From positions 45,378-109,377 of the forward strand of contig JADKGB010000013.1 in assembly GCA_016717225.1 (NCBI GenBank): 64,000 nt of DNA, given 5' to 3'. Positions 10,401 to 19,155 of this stretch are shown here, piece by piece. The notes beneath the pieces are model-generated. The model worked only from the letters and a program-made list of their open reading frames with translations. It was not told where the DNA came from and ran no database searches. Position 1 is the stretch's first letter. Each line of letters opens with the position of its first letter. The position numbers and the translations under genes are program-made. The stretch comes from Flavobacteriales bacterium (GTDB lineage Bacteria > Bacteroidota > Bacteroidia > Flavobacteriales_F > PHOS-HE28).

Positions 10401-10716
10401 GACCTCCTTCGCCTTCATCGCGGGCCTTGTCCCGCTGGTGACCGCATCGGGTGCCGGTGCCATCGGGAACCGCACCATCGGTTCATCCTCGCTGGGTGGA
10501 ATGCTCGTCGGTACGCTGATCGGCGTGCTGGTGATCCCCGGCCTCTACTACGTGTTCGCCACCATGATCCAAGGCCGCAAGCTCATCAGCGATGAACGCG
10601 ATGAACCTGTATCGGAACAGTTCGTCCGCACTGGCGAGGAAGCGAATGAATCGAAAAGACCTATAAGATGCATTGAACGCACGCCTGAGGACCTGCTCAA
10701 GCGCAAAAAGGATTGA
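7474..10716 (+). CDS. RND multidrug efflux permease, HAE1/AcrB family
   Basis: An intact 1,080-residue inner-membrane proton-driven pump. It begins MFRNFIQRPVLAIVISVLI, the typical TM1, and has twelve TM segments in two halves, each with a large periplasmic loop. In TM4 the proton-relay motif reads GIVVDNAIVVVEAVHAK; D408 is kept but the next residue is N409 where AcrB has a second Asp. The TM10 lysine motif (GKNAVLIVEFA) is present. The pore-domain texts ARPGRLGQSSG and GFIPSEDQGTIYAIVQ are typical of HAE1 pumps. It is flanked by the adaptor and the outer-membrane channel, which it overlaps by one base. Substrates are probably drugs, detergents or lipophilic compounds. Confidence 0.96.
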   Translation: MFRNFIQRPVLAIVISVLILFVGGLAIKQLPTAQFPEIAPTTVNIFIAYPGASADVLTKSTIIQLETAINGVQGMRYLASDATSAGEGTIRVIFEPGTDPNEAVVRVKTRVDQVMPNLPLLVQREGVIITPVQPSMLMYVNLYGDGKDADELFLYNYAFTQLIPEIQRIPGVAQAQILGSRKYAMRVWMKPDRMRAYNISAQEIMTAMEEQSLIARPGRLGQSSGIDAQSFEYVLIYKGQFNEPEEYRNIIIRANEEGEMIRLRDVADVELGSEFFDIYSNLDGKPSASIVLKQTLGSNASEVIAQVKAKLGELAKFMPPSIDYKVSYDVSTFLDASIEQVLHTLRDAFILVALVVFLFLGDWRSTLIPILAVPVSLIGAFFVMQMFGLSINLITLFALVLAIGIVVDNAIVVVEAVHAKMEGNHHLTPYAAVKEVMGEIGGAIIAITLVMVSVFIPISFMTGPVGVFYRQFSITMAGSIIISAVVALTLTPVLCAMLMKPHHGTHRKKSIMDRFIDAFNRGFERITGRYVAILNRIVVRRLLTFGSLAVFCVAIWLTNQVLPAGFIPSEDQGTIYAIVQTPPGSTLETTNEVARDLQKICKEIPEVESVSSLAGYEIMTEGRGSNAGTCLIDLKPWHERKKNVTEVMKELEEKTKDLGAVIEYFEPPAVPGFGSSAGFSLRMLDKTNGTDYHEFERVNNEFMDALRKRKELTGLFTFYAANFPQYEMIIDNKLAMQKGVSIGKAVENLNILIGSTYEQGFIRFGRFFKVYAQAAPEYRRYPTDLTGLFVKNEEGEMVPYSSFMHFEKRLGPNEITRYNMYNSSTIRGLSVEGYTSGDAIKAIQEVAKENLPRGYDIAWEGLSYDEAKRGNEAIYIFIVVLIFVYLVLAAQYESFVLPLVVILSLPVGVLGSFLLLKAMGLANDVYAQIGIIMLIGLLGKNAVLIVEFAVQKQRAGATVLEAAIEGAKARFRPILMTSFAFIAGLVPLVTASGAGAIGNRTIGSSSLGGMLVGTLIGVLVIPGLYYVFATMIQGRKLISDERDEPVSEQFVRTGEEANESKRPIRCIERTPEDLLKRKKD

Positions 10717-12163
10717 TGAATACGACAGCAACAATGAGCCGATCGATCAACCAACTGGCGACCTTTTCCCTTCTGGCGCTGCTCTCCTTTTCTTCCTGCG
10801 TGCCGGCATTGAAAATGCGTGAGGCACGGAAGGCCGAACCCGCCACGTATGCGGGCGTTTACGATACCACGGACGCTGCCACTACGCAATGGCGACAGTT
10901 CTTCAAAGACCCCGATCTGCGCGCGCTGGTGGACAGTGCCCTGGCCAACAACCAGGAGCTGAACATCATGCTGCAGGAGATCGCCATCGCCCGGAACGAG
11001 GTGCGCGCGCGCAAGGGCGAATACCTGCCCTTTGTTGACTTCAGCGCGGCCGCCGATGTGGAGAAGGTGGGCCGCTACACGCGGAATGGTGCCGTGGAGG
11101 AGGCGTTGAACATTGATGAGGACAAGGCGTTCCCCGAACCACTGCCGAACTTCATGCTGGCCGCGCGGGCCTCATGGGAGCTCGATGTCTGGAAGAAACT
11201 GCGCAACGCCAAACAAGCCGCTGTGATGCGCTACCTGGGTTCTGTGGAGGGCAAGAACTTCATGGTGACCCAACTCGTCGCCGAGATCGCAGATTCCTAC
11301 TACGAATTGATGACGCTGGACAACCAGTTGGAGATCCTGCGCAGCAACATCGCCATCCAGCAGGACGCATTGGAGATGGTGAAATTGGAGAAGCTGGCGG
11401 CGAAAGTCACGGAACTGGCCGTGCGCCGGTTCGAGGCCGAAGTGCTGAAGAACCGCAGCAAGCAGTACGACATCCAACAGCGCATCGTGGAAACGGAGAA
11501 CCGGATCAACTTCCTGGTGGGCCGCTATCCGCAGCCCGTAAAACGCAACGCCCAGGCGTTCTCCACCCTTGTGCCCGATACGATCTACGCGGGTCTGCCA
11601 TCCCAATTGTTGTCTTACCGCCCCGACATCCGCAAAGCCGAACTGGAAATGGCCGCCGCCAAGCTGGATGTGAGATCGCCAAGGCGAACTTCTATCCAAG
11701 CGTGCGCCTCACGGCGGGCGTGGGGCTGAACGCGTTCGATGCGGCGCTCCTCACCGAAACGCCGGCATCGCTGCTCTACACCGTGGCCGGTGACCTGGTC
11801 GCACCGCTGATCAACCGGAACGCCATCAAGGCCGTATATGCCAATGCGAACGCCCATCAGATCCAGGCGGTGTACGATTACGAACGCACTGTGCTGAACG
11901 CTTACGTGGAAGTGGTGAACCAGCTCTCCAACATCAGCAACCTGCGCAGCAGCTATGACCTGCGCGCGCAACAGGTGGCCACATTGAACAGTTCCATCAC
12001 CATCTCGTCCAACCTCTTCCGTTCCGCCCGTGCGGACTACATGGAAGTGCTGCTCACCCAGCGCGATGCCCTCGAATCACGATTCGAACTGGTGGAAACG
12101 CGCAAGCAGCAGATGAACGCCATGGTGAACGTATACCAGGCCTTGGGTGGTGGTTGGAAGTGA
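10716..12163 (+). CDS. TolC-like outer-membrane efflux lipoprotein (NodT/OprM family, one frameshift)
   Basis: Outer-membrane channel of the efflux operon. The ATG at 10716 overlaps the pump stop (TGATG); a lipoprotein signal follows (LATFSLLALLSFSSC). The sequence shows the two OEP repeats: WRQFFKDPDLRALVDSALANN with NQELNIMLQEIAIARNE, and a second repeat after SYRPDIRKAELEMAAAKLDV. A single-base loss near 11671 shifts the frame; EIAKANFYPSVRLTAGVGL continues in the next frame to the normal C-terminus NVYQALGGGWK. The corrected length is about 482 residues, normal for OprM-like proteins. The three-gene order adaptor, pump, channel indicates one complete tripartite system. Confidence 0.92.
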
Positions 12164-12259
12164 TCGGCTGTAGGAACCGGTCCATCGGTATGGAAGGGCC
12201 GAAGGCCATGAACGGTTGTGTTCATGACCAAGGTTCCGATCATCCAACGGAGCGAACGC

Positions 12260-12288
12260 GGTAGCTCGATCATCCCGACCGAGCTACC
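12260..12288. terminator. Possible hairpin between convergent genes
   Basis: A 9-bp perfect stem (ggtagctcg / cgagctacc) with an 11-base loop spans the stop of the DUF2490 gene, in the gap between it and the TolC-like gene. It lacks a T-run, so a terminator role is only possible. Confidence 0.35.
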
Positions 12289-13114
12289 TCGCGGGTTCTG
12301 CCGGAGTCGGGGTCTTGGGCTTGCGCAAGTCCAAATTGTACGTGAGGATCACATGCAGTGTGCTGTTCATTTCCACGAGGTCGGCACCATTCGCGGCTCC
12401 AGGACGCTGCAACGTTTGCAGCAGGTAGCCCACCTGCACGTTTCCTTGCTTGTTGAATTGATAACCGACCAGACCGCTGATACGGTTCTGGTTCATGAGG
12501 TCCAACCGGGCATTGTCGCCGAAGTTCAGGAACAACTCATCATAAGCGCTGAGGAACCAGGCCTTGGGTTCCACCTTTTCGCGCTTGCCCAACGGCAGGG
12601 TGGCCATCAGCCGTAACCGGAATCGCGATTGGTAGAGGTACGTGTCGAACGTATAACCGGACTCCGATGATGCATCCGCGTTCTGCAGGGCGATGAACCG
12701 TTCTTCCATGCGGTAGCGGTGCTGCAGGGCCACCTTGCCCACACGAGCCGTGAACTGGATCTGCTGATACGCTTGGTGCTCCCAGCTGCCGGTCTTGATG
12801 GGCCATGCGCCGTAACGGTAGTTGTAGTAGTAGCTGTACCCGGCGGTGAACATTACCTCCGGGTTCAGATGAAAGTTGATCGCCGGGCGGATCAGCAGCT
12901 GTTGGGGCATCGCGCCCATTTCCGCTTGGCGGATGTGTACTTCGGTGTGGAAGCTCCAGTGGTCCGAGAGTTTGTGGTCGCCGAAGTGCGAGATCCACAA
13001 GTGGCTATTGCGATCCGTCACCCGCTGGCCGTGAGCCACGCAGGATGCGCTCAACAGCATTACACATATGGAGCCCCGGAGCGCTCGTGTGGCCTTCACA
13101 CGGGCGAAGATCAC
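12284..13114 (-). CDS. DUF2490 outer-membrane protein
   Basis: A predicted beta-barrel protein of about 276 residues. I chose a GTG start at 13114 because it overlaps the response-regulator stop as GTGA and gives a clean signal peptide (RALRGSICVMLLSASCVAHGQ); an ATG at 13141 is the alternative. The mature protein shows the DUF2490 pattern: RNSHLWISHFGDHKLSDHW near the start, then alternating strands such as PEVMFTAGYSYYYNYRYG, ALQHRYRMEERFI and a C-terminal NVQVGYLLQTLQR. Function is unknown, but proteins of this family sit in the outer membrane. It is translationally coupled to a LytTR/LytS pair, suggesting joint control. Confidence 0.8.
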   Translation of the reverse strand: MIFARVKATRALRGSICVMLLSASCVAHGQRVTDRNSHLWISHFGDHKLSDHWSFHTEVHIRQAEMGAMPQQLLIRPAINFHLNPEVMFTAGYSYYYNYRYGAWPIKTGSWEHQAYQQIQFTARVGKVALQHRYRMEERFIALQNADASSESGYTFDTYLYQSRFRLRLMATLPLGKREKVEPKAWFLSAYDELFLNFGDNARLDLMNQNRISGLVGYQFNKQGNVQVGYLLQTLQRPGAANGADLVEMNSTLHVILTYNLDLRKPKTPTPAEPAR

Positions 13115-13893
13115 TCTTCCGATCGCACACCGCCCATCCACTCCTTGAACGATCGCGCCTTCTCACGGCTCACCATGGCTTCCGTGGGCGAGGCAGGTGA
13201 GAGGATCACTTTCAGCTTCCCCTGGAAATGCTGGTGGACAACCGAGATGGCAACAACACTGGCGATGGTGGCTCGGTTCAATCGGTAGAATGCGGAAGGA
13301 TCCAGCAGCTCTTCGAGCTCATCGAGCGGTTGGTCGATGGGATAGCGGCGCCCTTCACGCGTGGTCAGCTCGGTGATGCCGTCACTGCTGGTGAAGTACG
13401 CGATGTCACTGGCGAGCAGCGGCAGCAACTTCACACCCACCTTCACCAGGAATCGCTCTTTGTACTTCGGTGTGCGTTGCGTTATGCGCTCGATCAACTG
13501 TGACAGGTCGGGCAGCTCGCTTTGTTTGTTCGCCGTGAGGGCCTTGAACTTGGCCACGCCGCGCAGGAGGTCCTGTGCTTCGATCGGTTTCAGCAGGTAG
13601 TCGATGCCGTTGGTGCGGAAGGCCTCCAACATGTACTCGTCGTAGGCCGTGGTGAAGATGATGGGGCAGGGGATCCTCACCTGCTTGAAGATCTCGAAGC
13701 TCAGGCCGTCCGATAGTTGGATGTCGCTGAAGATGAGGTCGGGGGCTTTGTGGTGATCGAACCAACGAACGGCCTCGCTGATCGCGTCGATCACTTCCAG
13801 TACTTCGAATTCCGGATGATGCTCTTGCAGGAGGCCATTGAGGCGCCGGTAGGCGGGTGCCTCGTCCTCGATGATGAGCACGCGCTGTGGCAT
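13111..13893 (-). CDS. LytTR-family response regulator
   Basis: A 260-residue DNA-binding response regulator. The receiver domain (residues about 3-125) has the acidic pair (LIIEDEAPA), the phospho-acceptor D57 (LIFSDIQLSDG), the TTAYDEYMLEAF switch region and the LKPIEAQDLL lysine. After a linker, the LytTR domain (about 150-255) has the typical RFLVKVGVKLLPLLASDIAYF and FYRLNRATIAS segments. The ATG at 13893 overlaps the kinase stop by one base (TGATG), so kinase and regulator are coupled. In Bacteroidota such pairs usually control envelope or nutrient genes; the coupled DUF2490 gene is the nearest candidate partner. Confidence 0.95.
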   Translation of the reverse strand: MPQRVLIIEDEAPAYRRLNGLLQEHHPEFEVLEVIDAISEAVRWFDHHKAPDLIFSDIQLSDGLSFEIFKQVRIPCPIIFTTAYDEYMLEAFRTNGIDYLLKPIEAQDLLRGVAKFKALTANKQSELPDLSQLIERITQRTPKYKERFLVKVGVKLLPLLASDIAYFTSSDGITELTTREGRRYPIDQPLDELEELLDPSAFYRLNRATIASVVAISVVHQHFQGKLKVILSPASPTEAMVSREKARSFKEWMGGVRSEE

Positions 13894-14942
13894 CAAGCGC
13901 GAACGGTTTCAGGGTGAGCGGCCATTTCCAACAAGGGCAGGGCCACCAGGAAGTGCTCGCGCGTTTCGATCACATCCACCTGGCGATCGCTCAGATAGGC
14001 GTAGCGCTGCTTGATATTGGCCAAGCCTGTCCCCGTGCTGCCTTCCACGGTCTGTTTGCGGCGCAGGTTGTTGCGCACGATGAGCGAGCGGCCGTTCTCC
14101 ACGTAGATGTCCACCCGCAGGGGTGACGCGATACTGGCGACGTTGTGCTTCACGGCGTTCTCCACGAGCATCTGCAGGGTGAGCGGCGCGATCAGCAGCG
14201 ACCGCGATCCTTCGTCCACGTTCAGGCGGATGTCGATGCTCTGCTCGAAGCGCATCTTCATCAGGTAGTTGTACGCTTCCGTGAATTCCAATTCGGTGCG
14301 CAGGTCCACCACTTCTTTGTCCTTGTGCTGGAGAATGTAACGGTACACGTCACTGAGTTTCTGCGTGAAGCGCGCGGCCTGCTGGGCGTCTTCGTCAATG
14401 AGCGTCACCAGCGTGTTCAGGCTGTTGAACAGGAAGTGCGGACTGATCTGGTTCTTCAATACGCTCAGTTCGGATCGCAGGTGCTGGCTCTTCACCTCCT
14501 CGGTTTCCAACAACTGCTTCTTCCACTGCCCGAAGAAGTAACCTGCTTCGTAAAGCGTACCCACGAAGAAGGCGATGCCCATGTTCATCGCGGTGCGCAC
14601 CCAGAAGGCGTTGGCCAGGTATTCGTTGTTCTGGAGGTTGAATCGGATGAGGGCTTCACAGATGGTGGTGTCCACGATCATGTTGTAGCTGCCGACCAGT
14701 GCGATGCTCAGCAGGACCCGCTTCCATGTGTGGGAAGCCTCCGGCAAGCGCCTCCGCATGGCCATGATGATGGTGTAGTCGCCCTGCCAGATGATGGCCG
14801 TGATGCTGATGGACAGCAGGAAGTTCCATGCTTCATACGGTGGCTCGTTGTAGATGAGGCCTAGCGCACCGCCCAGCAAGGGGATGCCGATGATGCGCGG
14901 CCAAGGTTCGCGGAGCAGGAAGCGGAAGGCGTTGCCGGCCAT
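13893..14942 (-). CDS. LytS/YehU-type sensor histidine kinase
   Basis: An inner-membrane sensor kinase of 349 residues. Four hydrophobic segments lie in the first 140 residues (for example IIGIPLLGGALGLIY, FLLSISITAIIWQG), with no large periplasmic domain. A short coiled-coil follows (QLLETEEVKSQHLRSELSVL), then the His-kinase domain: phospho-acceptor H169 in NQISPHFLFNSLNTL and an ATPase domain with the N-box MLVENAVKHN and the G-box GSTGTGLANIKQRY. It is the first gene of a three-gene minus-strand operon with the LytTR regulator and the DUF2490 protein. The signal is unknown. Confidence 0.94.
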   Translation of the reverse strand: MAGNAFRFLLREPWPRIIGIPLLGGALGLIYNEPPYEAWNFLLSISITAIIWQGDYTIIMAMRRRLPEASHTWKRVLLSIALVGSYNMIVDTTICEALIRFNLQNNEYLANAFWVRTAMNMGIAFFVGTLYEAGYFFGQWKKQLLETEEVKSQHLRSELSVLKNQISPHFLFNSLNTLVTLIDEDAQQAARFTQKLSDVYRYILQHKDKEVVDLRTELEFTEAYNYLMKMRFEQSIDIRLNVDEGSRSLLIAPLTLQMLVENAVKHNVASIASPLRVDIYVENGRSLIVRNNLRRKQTVEGSTGTGLANIKQRYAYLSDRQVDVIETREHFLVALPLLEMAAHPETVRA

Positions 14943-15209
14943 GTGAACAGAGCACTAAAGTAGAGCCCTGGACTTGCGCTGCTCGCATGTCGCAAGGGTG
15001 GAACGCACGGATCCGGGGGTGAAGTGACGGATGTCGGGGTTGGAACCGCTGCAGCATCCGGTGGAGTGGAGATCAACGGTCCACCGGTGGAAAATGGCGA
15101 TCCAACAACCGGACTTGTCGTCCTGCGGTAGGGCATGAGGCACCGCGCAGGCAGCCACGCCACTTTCGCGGCATCAACGATCACCCCACACGCACACATC
15201 CCATCCGTC

Positions 15210-17618
15210 ATGAGCCGAACGATCACCCGCGCAACGCTGCTGTCCCTCCTGTTCACCCCGCTTTTCGGACTCGCCCAAACCCAGGTGGTGAAGGGCGTAG
15301 TGAAAGACATGGACAGCGAAGAGCTCCTTCCCGGCGTCAGTATCGCCGTGATCGATATCGATCCCAAGCTCACCACCACCTCGGATATCGATGGACGATT
15401 CCGGTTGGAAGCTGTCCCGCTGGGTCGGCACACGCTGGCCTTCAGTTTCGTTGGTTATAAGAACGTCACCGTGCCCAATGTGCTGGTGACCGCCGGGAAG
15501 GAGGTGGTCCTGGAGATCGGCCTCGAAGGGTCTGTGGAACAATTGAACGCCGCCGTGGTAACGCGCGACAGCAAGAAGGACCGGCCGATCAACGACCTGG
15601 CCAAAGTGAGCGCGCGGACCTTCAGCCTGGAGGAGGTCACGCGTTACAGCGGGGGGCGCAATGATGTGGCCCGGCTCGCCACGAACTTCGCCGGGGTCAG
15701 CGGGGCCAACGATTCACGCAACGACATCATCGTGCGCGGCAACAGCCCCAGCGGCCTTCTTTGGCGCGTGGAGGGATTGCCCATCGGTTCCACCAACCAT
15801 TTCGCCACGCTCGGCACAACGGGCGGGCCGGTGAGTGCCTTGAACACCAACCTGCTGCGCACGAGCGATTTCCTCACCGGTGCGTTCCCGGCGGAATACG
15901 GCAACGCCAATGCCGCGGTCTTTGATGTGAAGTTCCGCAACGGCAACACCGACAAGCACGAGTTCACCGGACAGATCTCGGCCTTTACAGGTGCTGAACT
16001 GGTGGCCGAAGGGCCGATGAACCGCGAGAAGCAGAGCAGCTATCTGGTGAGCTACCGCTATGGTCTGGCCAGCCTGGCTGCCACGGGAACCAGCGCCAAA
16101 CCCTACTTCCAGGATCTGGGCTTCAAACTGAATTTCGGCAAGAGCAAACTGGGCCGCTTCGAGCTCTTCGGTATGGGCGGCAAGAGCAGCATCGACTTCT
16201 TCGGGGCGAAGGTGGACAGCACGGACCTCTTCGCCGACCCCAGCCAGGACGCGTATGTGGCCAACCAGCTCGCGCTGGCCGGCCTCAGCCACTTCTACCA
16301 GTTGGACGAGAAGAGCTACATCAAGACCACGCTGGGCACCACGTACATGAGCAACCGCTACGACCAGGACAATATCATACCGGGCACCAGCGATCAACCA
16401 GAGCGCAAGTACCGGGCGACCGAGGTGAACGACCTGGAGCAGCGCTACACGGTGAGCAGCCAGTACAACCGCAAGTTCAGCCCGCGCTTCAACCTGCGTG
16501 CGGGGGTGGTGAACGAGTTGATCGCCCTGGACAGCAAGGTACAGGACCGCGATGATCGCGCCGGGATCCCGATGCGAACGCGGACAGCATTCCGGACTAC
16601 TTCATCACCGTGCGCGACGTGAACGAGACCAGTGATCTGCTCCAGGTGTATGCGCAGGGCGAGTACAAATTCACCGACCGACTGGAATTCACCTTCGGCC
16701 TGCACAGCCAGTACCTCGACATGACCAACGACGTGATGGTGGGGCCGCGCACCGCGATCAGCTGGCAGTTCAAGCCGAACCAACGTTTCTCGCTCGCCTA
16801 CGGCCTGCATGGCCAGATGGTGCCGATGCCCATCCTCGTGCGCCTCGCGCCCGATGCCAATGGAGACCTGGTGCGCACCAACGGCAACCTCTCCTTCATG
16901 AAGAGCCACCATGTGGTATTGGCCTACGACCGTCGCTTCGGTGACAACTGGCGGTTGAAGGCGGAAGCCTACTACCAATCGCTCTTCGATCTGCCCGTGG
17001 ACAGCTACAGCAGCTCCTACAACGCCGTGAACGAAGGCGCCAACTTCATCTTCACGGAGCGGAACAACCTGGTGAGCAAAGGCACCGGCACCAACCAAGG
17101 GGTTGGAACTCACCATCGAGAAGTTCCTGAGCAAGGGCTACTACACCCTGGGTACGGTGTCCCTCTTCCAGTCGCGCTATGAAGGCAGCGACGGCGTGGA
17201 GCGCAGCACGTCTTTCGAGAACGGCTATGTGGCGAACGCCCTCATCGGGAAGGAGTGGGGCATCGGCAAGGCCAAGCGCAACTTCGTGACCTTCGATACC
17301 AAGTTCACCACCAGCGGCGGCCGCCCCTACACCCCGATCGACCTGGAAGCCACGCGCGCCAACGCCGGTCGGGAAGTACTGCAAGAGGACAAGGCCTACA
17401 GCAAGACCTATCCCGACTACCTGCGCTTGGATGTGAAGCTGGGCGTCCGCTTGAACAGTAAGAGCAAGAAGATGAGCCACCAGTTCTTCGTGGACCTGCA
17501 GAACATCACCAACCGGGAGAATGTGTTCGTGGACCGCTACAACCCGGTGACTGACCGCATCAACACGGTGTACCAGAACGGCTTCTTCCCTGATTTCATG
17601 TACCGTATACAGTTCTGA
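15210..17618 (+). CDS. TonB-dependent receptor with carboxypeptidase-regulatory-like domain (two frameshifts)
   Basis: Outer-membrane active-transport receptor of about 800 residues. The ATG at 15210 (MSRTITRATLLSLLFTPLFG) gives a signal peptide. A CarboxypepD_reg-like domain follows (VVKGVVKDMDSEELLPGVSI, SDIDGRFRLEAVPLGRHTLAF), then a plug with NDIIVRGNSPSGLLWRVEGL, then the barrel. Frameshifts near 16560 and near 17098-17102 (gggg) interrupt it; the sequence resumes as DPDANADSIPDYFITVRDVN and as GLELTIEKFLSKGYYTLG. It ends FFPDFMYRIQF with a terminal aromatic, as barrels do. This family in Bacteroidota often lacks a SusD partner, and none is seen here. The substrate is unknown. Confidence 0.9.
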
Positions 17619-18844
17619 GCGGACGCTGCGATCGAGCGGTTCGTGAGGGGTTGGGCGTCGCCCCCCCCGCCGGGCCCTCCCCCCCTCTTCCAGTTCGTGA
17701 AATTCCCACCATTGAAGAGATACACCCCGCCCGAAGTCCCGATCCAAAGCTGCCCATTGGCATCTTCGAAAAGGCTTTGGACGTTCTTGAGGCCAGCACC
17801 GTCCCGTTCCGTGTAGCAGGTGAACTTTTTTCCATCGAAGGCGCAAAGGCCGTACGCGCTCGCTCCGATCCAAATGATCCCCGCGCTGTCCTGGTAGATC
17901 ACCCAAACCTGCTCGCCCAGCACCCCATCCTTTCTGCCATATGCCGTGAATGTCTTCCCGTCGTACTTGCAGAGCCCTCCCTTGCGGGTACCGAACCACA
18001 GGTTCCCGGCCCTATCCTCCATGACGGTCTGCACGAAGTTGTTGCAGAGCCCGTCAGCTTCAGAAAGGTTGGTCAGCGTTTTCCCATCGTAGCGATAGAC
18101 GCCTCCGCCATTGGTAGCGAACCAGATGTTCCCGGCCTTGTCCTGGATCATCGAGTTGATCTGTTTCGGGTACTTGTAGTAGGGGAACTTTGAAAGGTCC
18201 GAAGCAGGGATCGGGAAGGAGGTAAAGGTCTTGGAGCCTGTCCTGAGCGAAGCCGAAGGATCGAAGCGCGACACGCCTTCTTCGGTACCGAACCATAGAC
18301 CTCCAGACTTGTCCACCAACAAGCAATACACCTGATCACTGGCCAGGCCATCCTTCGTTGTGTAGCGAGTGAATTTTGTTCCGCCTGCACTGAGCGTTGC
18401 CGCAGGGTCGTAGCGCGATACGCCACCTCCCGTGGCGAACCACAGATCACCATGCTCATCTTGGGAAATGCCCCCGACCCAATTGCCGCTGAACCCTTCC
18501 TGCGGCGTGAAGTACGCGAGCGACTTTCCTTCTGTCCTCAGCGAGGCCGACGGATCATATCGCGCAACACCGTCGCTGGTGGTGCCGAACCACATGTTGC
18601 CGTCCCGGTCCTGGAATATCCGGCGGATGTACTGGCTGATCTGTTCGGTGGAAGTGGGCGGGTTCTGAAGGCGGGCCGCGAGTGTTGCGCTGTCCGGTTG
18701 CGCGGCCGGTGGTGGAGTTGAGCCGCCAGCACGCTCCGGCGGTGCAGATGACTTGACTTGTTCCGTGCAGGAAGAAACGAACAGCAGCGACCCGAGCAGG
18801 AGGGTGGACAGCTTGTATCGGCCGGATCTTCCGCTCTGAAGCAT
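17537..18844 (-). CDS. Two-component-regulator-type beta-propeller lipoprotein
   Basis: The start at 18844 (MLQSGRSGRYKLSTLLLG) leads to a lipobox (LFVSSC). A proline-rich linker follows, then at least seven blades of the ligand-binding sensor propeller, each with a D-x-x-G-x-[IL/M]-W-[FI]-G-T core: DGNMWFGTTSDGVARYD, GGLWFGTEEGVSRFD, GNLWFGTRKGGLCKYD, GQLWIGTSGGVYLF. There is no kinase domain, so it is a free-standing propeller. The C-terminus is doubtful: the frame runs through a C/G-rich homopolymer near 17655-17690 and overlaps the convergent receptor gene by 82 bases, so the real stop is probably elsewhere (one alternative frame stops at 17596). Three blades carry a short repeat-like insertion (PSASLRTG). 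Confidence 0.82.
   Translation of the reverse strand: MLQSGRSGRYKLSTLLLGSLLFVSSCTEQVKSSAPPERAGGSTPPPAAQPDSATLAARLQNPPTSTEQISQYIRRIFQDRDGNMWFGTTSDGVARYDPSASLRTEGKSLAYFTPQEGFSGNWVGGISQDEHGDLWFATGGGVSRYDPAATLSAGGTKFTRYTTKDGLASDQVYCLLVDKSGGLWFGTEEGVSRFDPSASLRTGSKTFTSFPIPASDLSKFPYYKYPKQINSMIQDKAGNIWFATNGGGVYRYDGKTLTNLSEADGLCNNFVQTVMEDRAGNLWFGTRKGGLCKYDGKTFTAYGRKDGVLGEQVWVIYQDSAGIIWIGASAYGLCAFDGKKFTCYTERDGAGLKNVQSLFEDANGQLWIGTSGGVYLFNGGNFTNWKRGGGPGGGGDAQPLTNRSIAASAQNCIRYMKSGKKPFWYTVLMRSVTGL
18237..18265 (-). repeat. Interspersed short repeat inside propeller gene
   Basis: The string cctgtcctgagcgaagccga followed by aggatcgaa encodes DPSASLRTG in the coding frame. A related copy lies at 18532-18558 (DPSASLRTE) and a degenerate one near 18384-18410 (DPAATLSAG), at the same position of successive blades. 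Confidence 0.55.
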
Positions 18845-18922
18845 GGTGCAATTGAACAAGTCGGATCAAACCTAACCGGGTTTCCATCTCGGACCGCGTG
18901 ATCACCTGTACAAGCCGAACGC

Positions 18923-19153
18923 TCATCCACTCAACCACGGATCCGAGTTGTACAAGCCGGGCACGCGATCAGTGAAGGTCCGTTCGGCCCTGTACACCTG
19001 CGGCTCGGTGGCGTTCCAATGCCGTACGGTCTTGTACAGAAAGGCGCTCAACTTGGGCATGAATGCGGGACGATCGCACAACAATGCCGGTGGCATGTAC
19101 AGCCGCGTTGAGCATCGCGCCGGTCTTCCTGTACACGAATGCTCCTGCCTTGT
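18923..19153 (-). pseudogene. Possible remnant of a small heptad-repeat protein
   Basis: Minus-strand frames across the 21-bp array encode [LV]Y[KR]-headed heptads: YKAGAF and VYRKTGA in one frame, then, after a 34-base (non-multiple of 21) interval, RLYMPPALL, FLYKTVRHWN, VYRAERT and LYNSDPWLSG followed by a stop at 18923. The 14-C tract just upstream makes the start undeterminable. No known family is recognised. The [LV]Y[KR] periodicity is seen directly; that it was ever a translated protein is inference. Confidence 0.35.
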
Positions 19154-19155
19154 AC

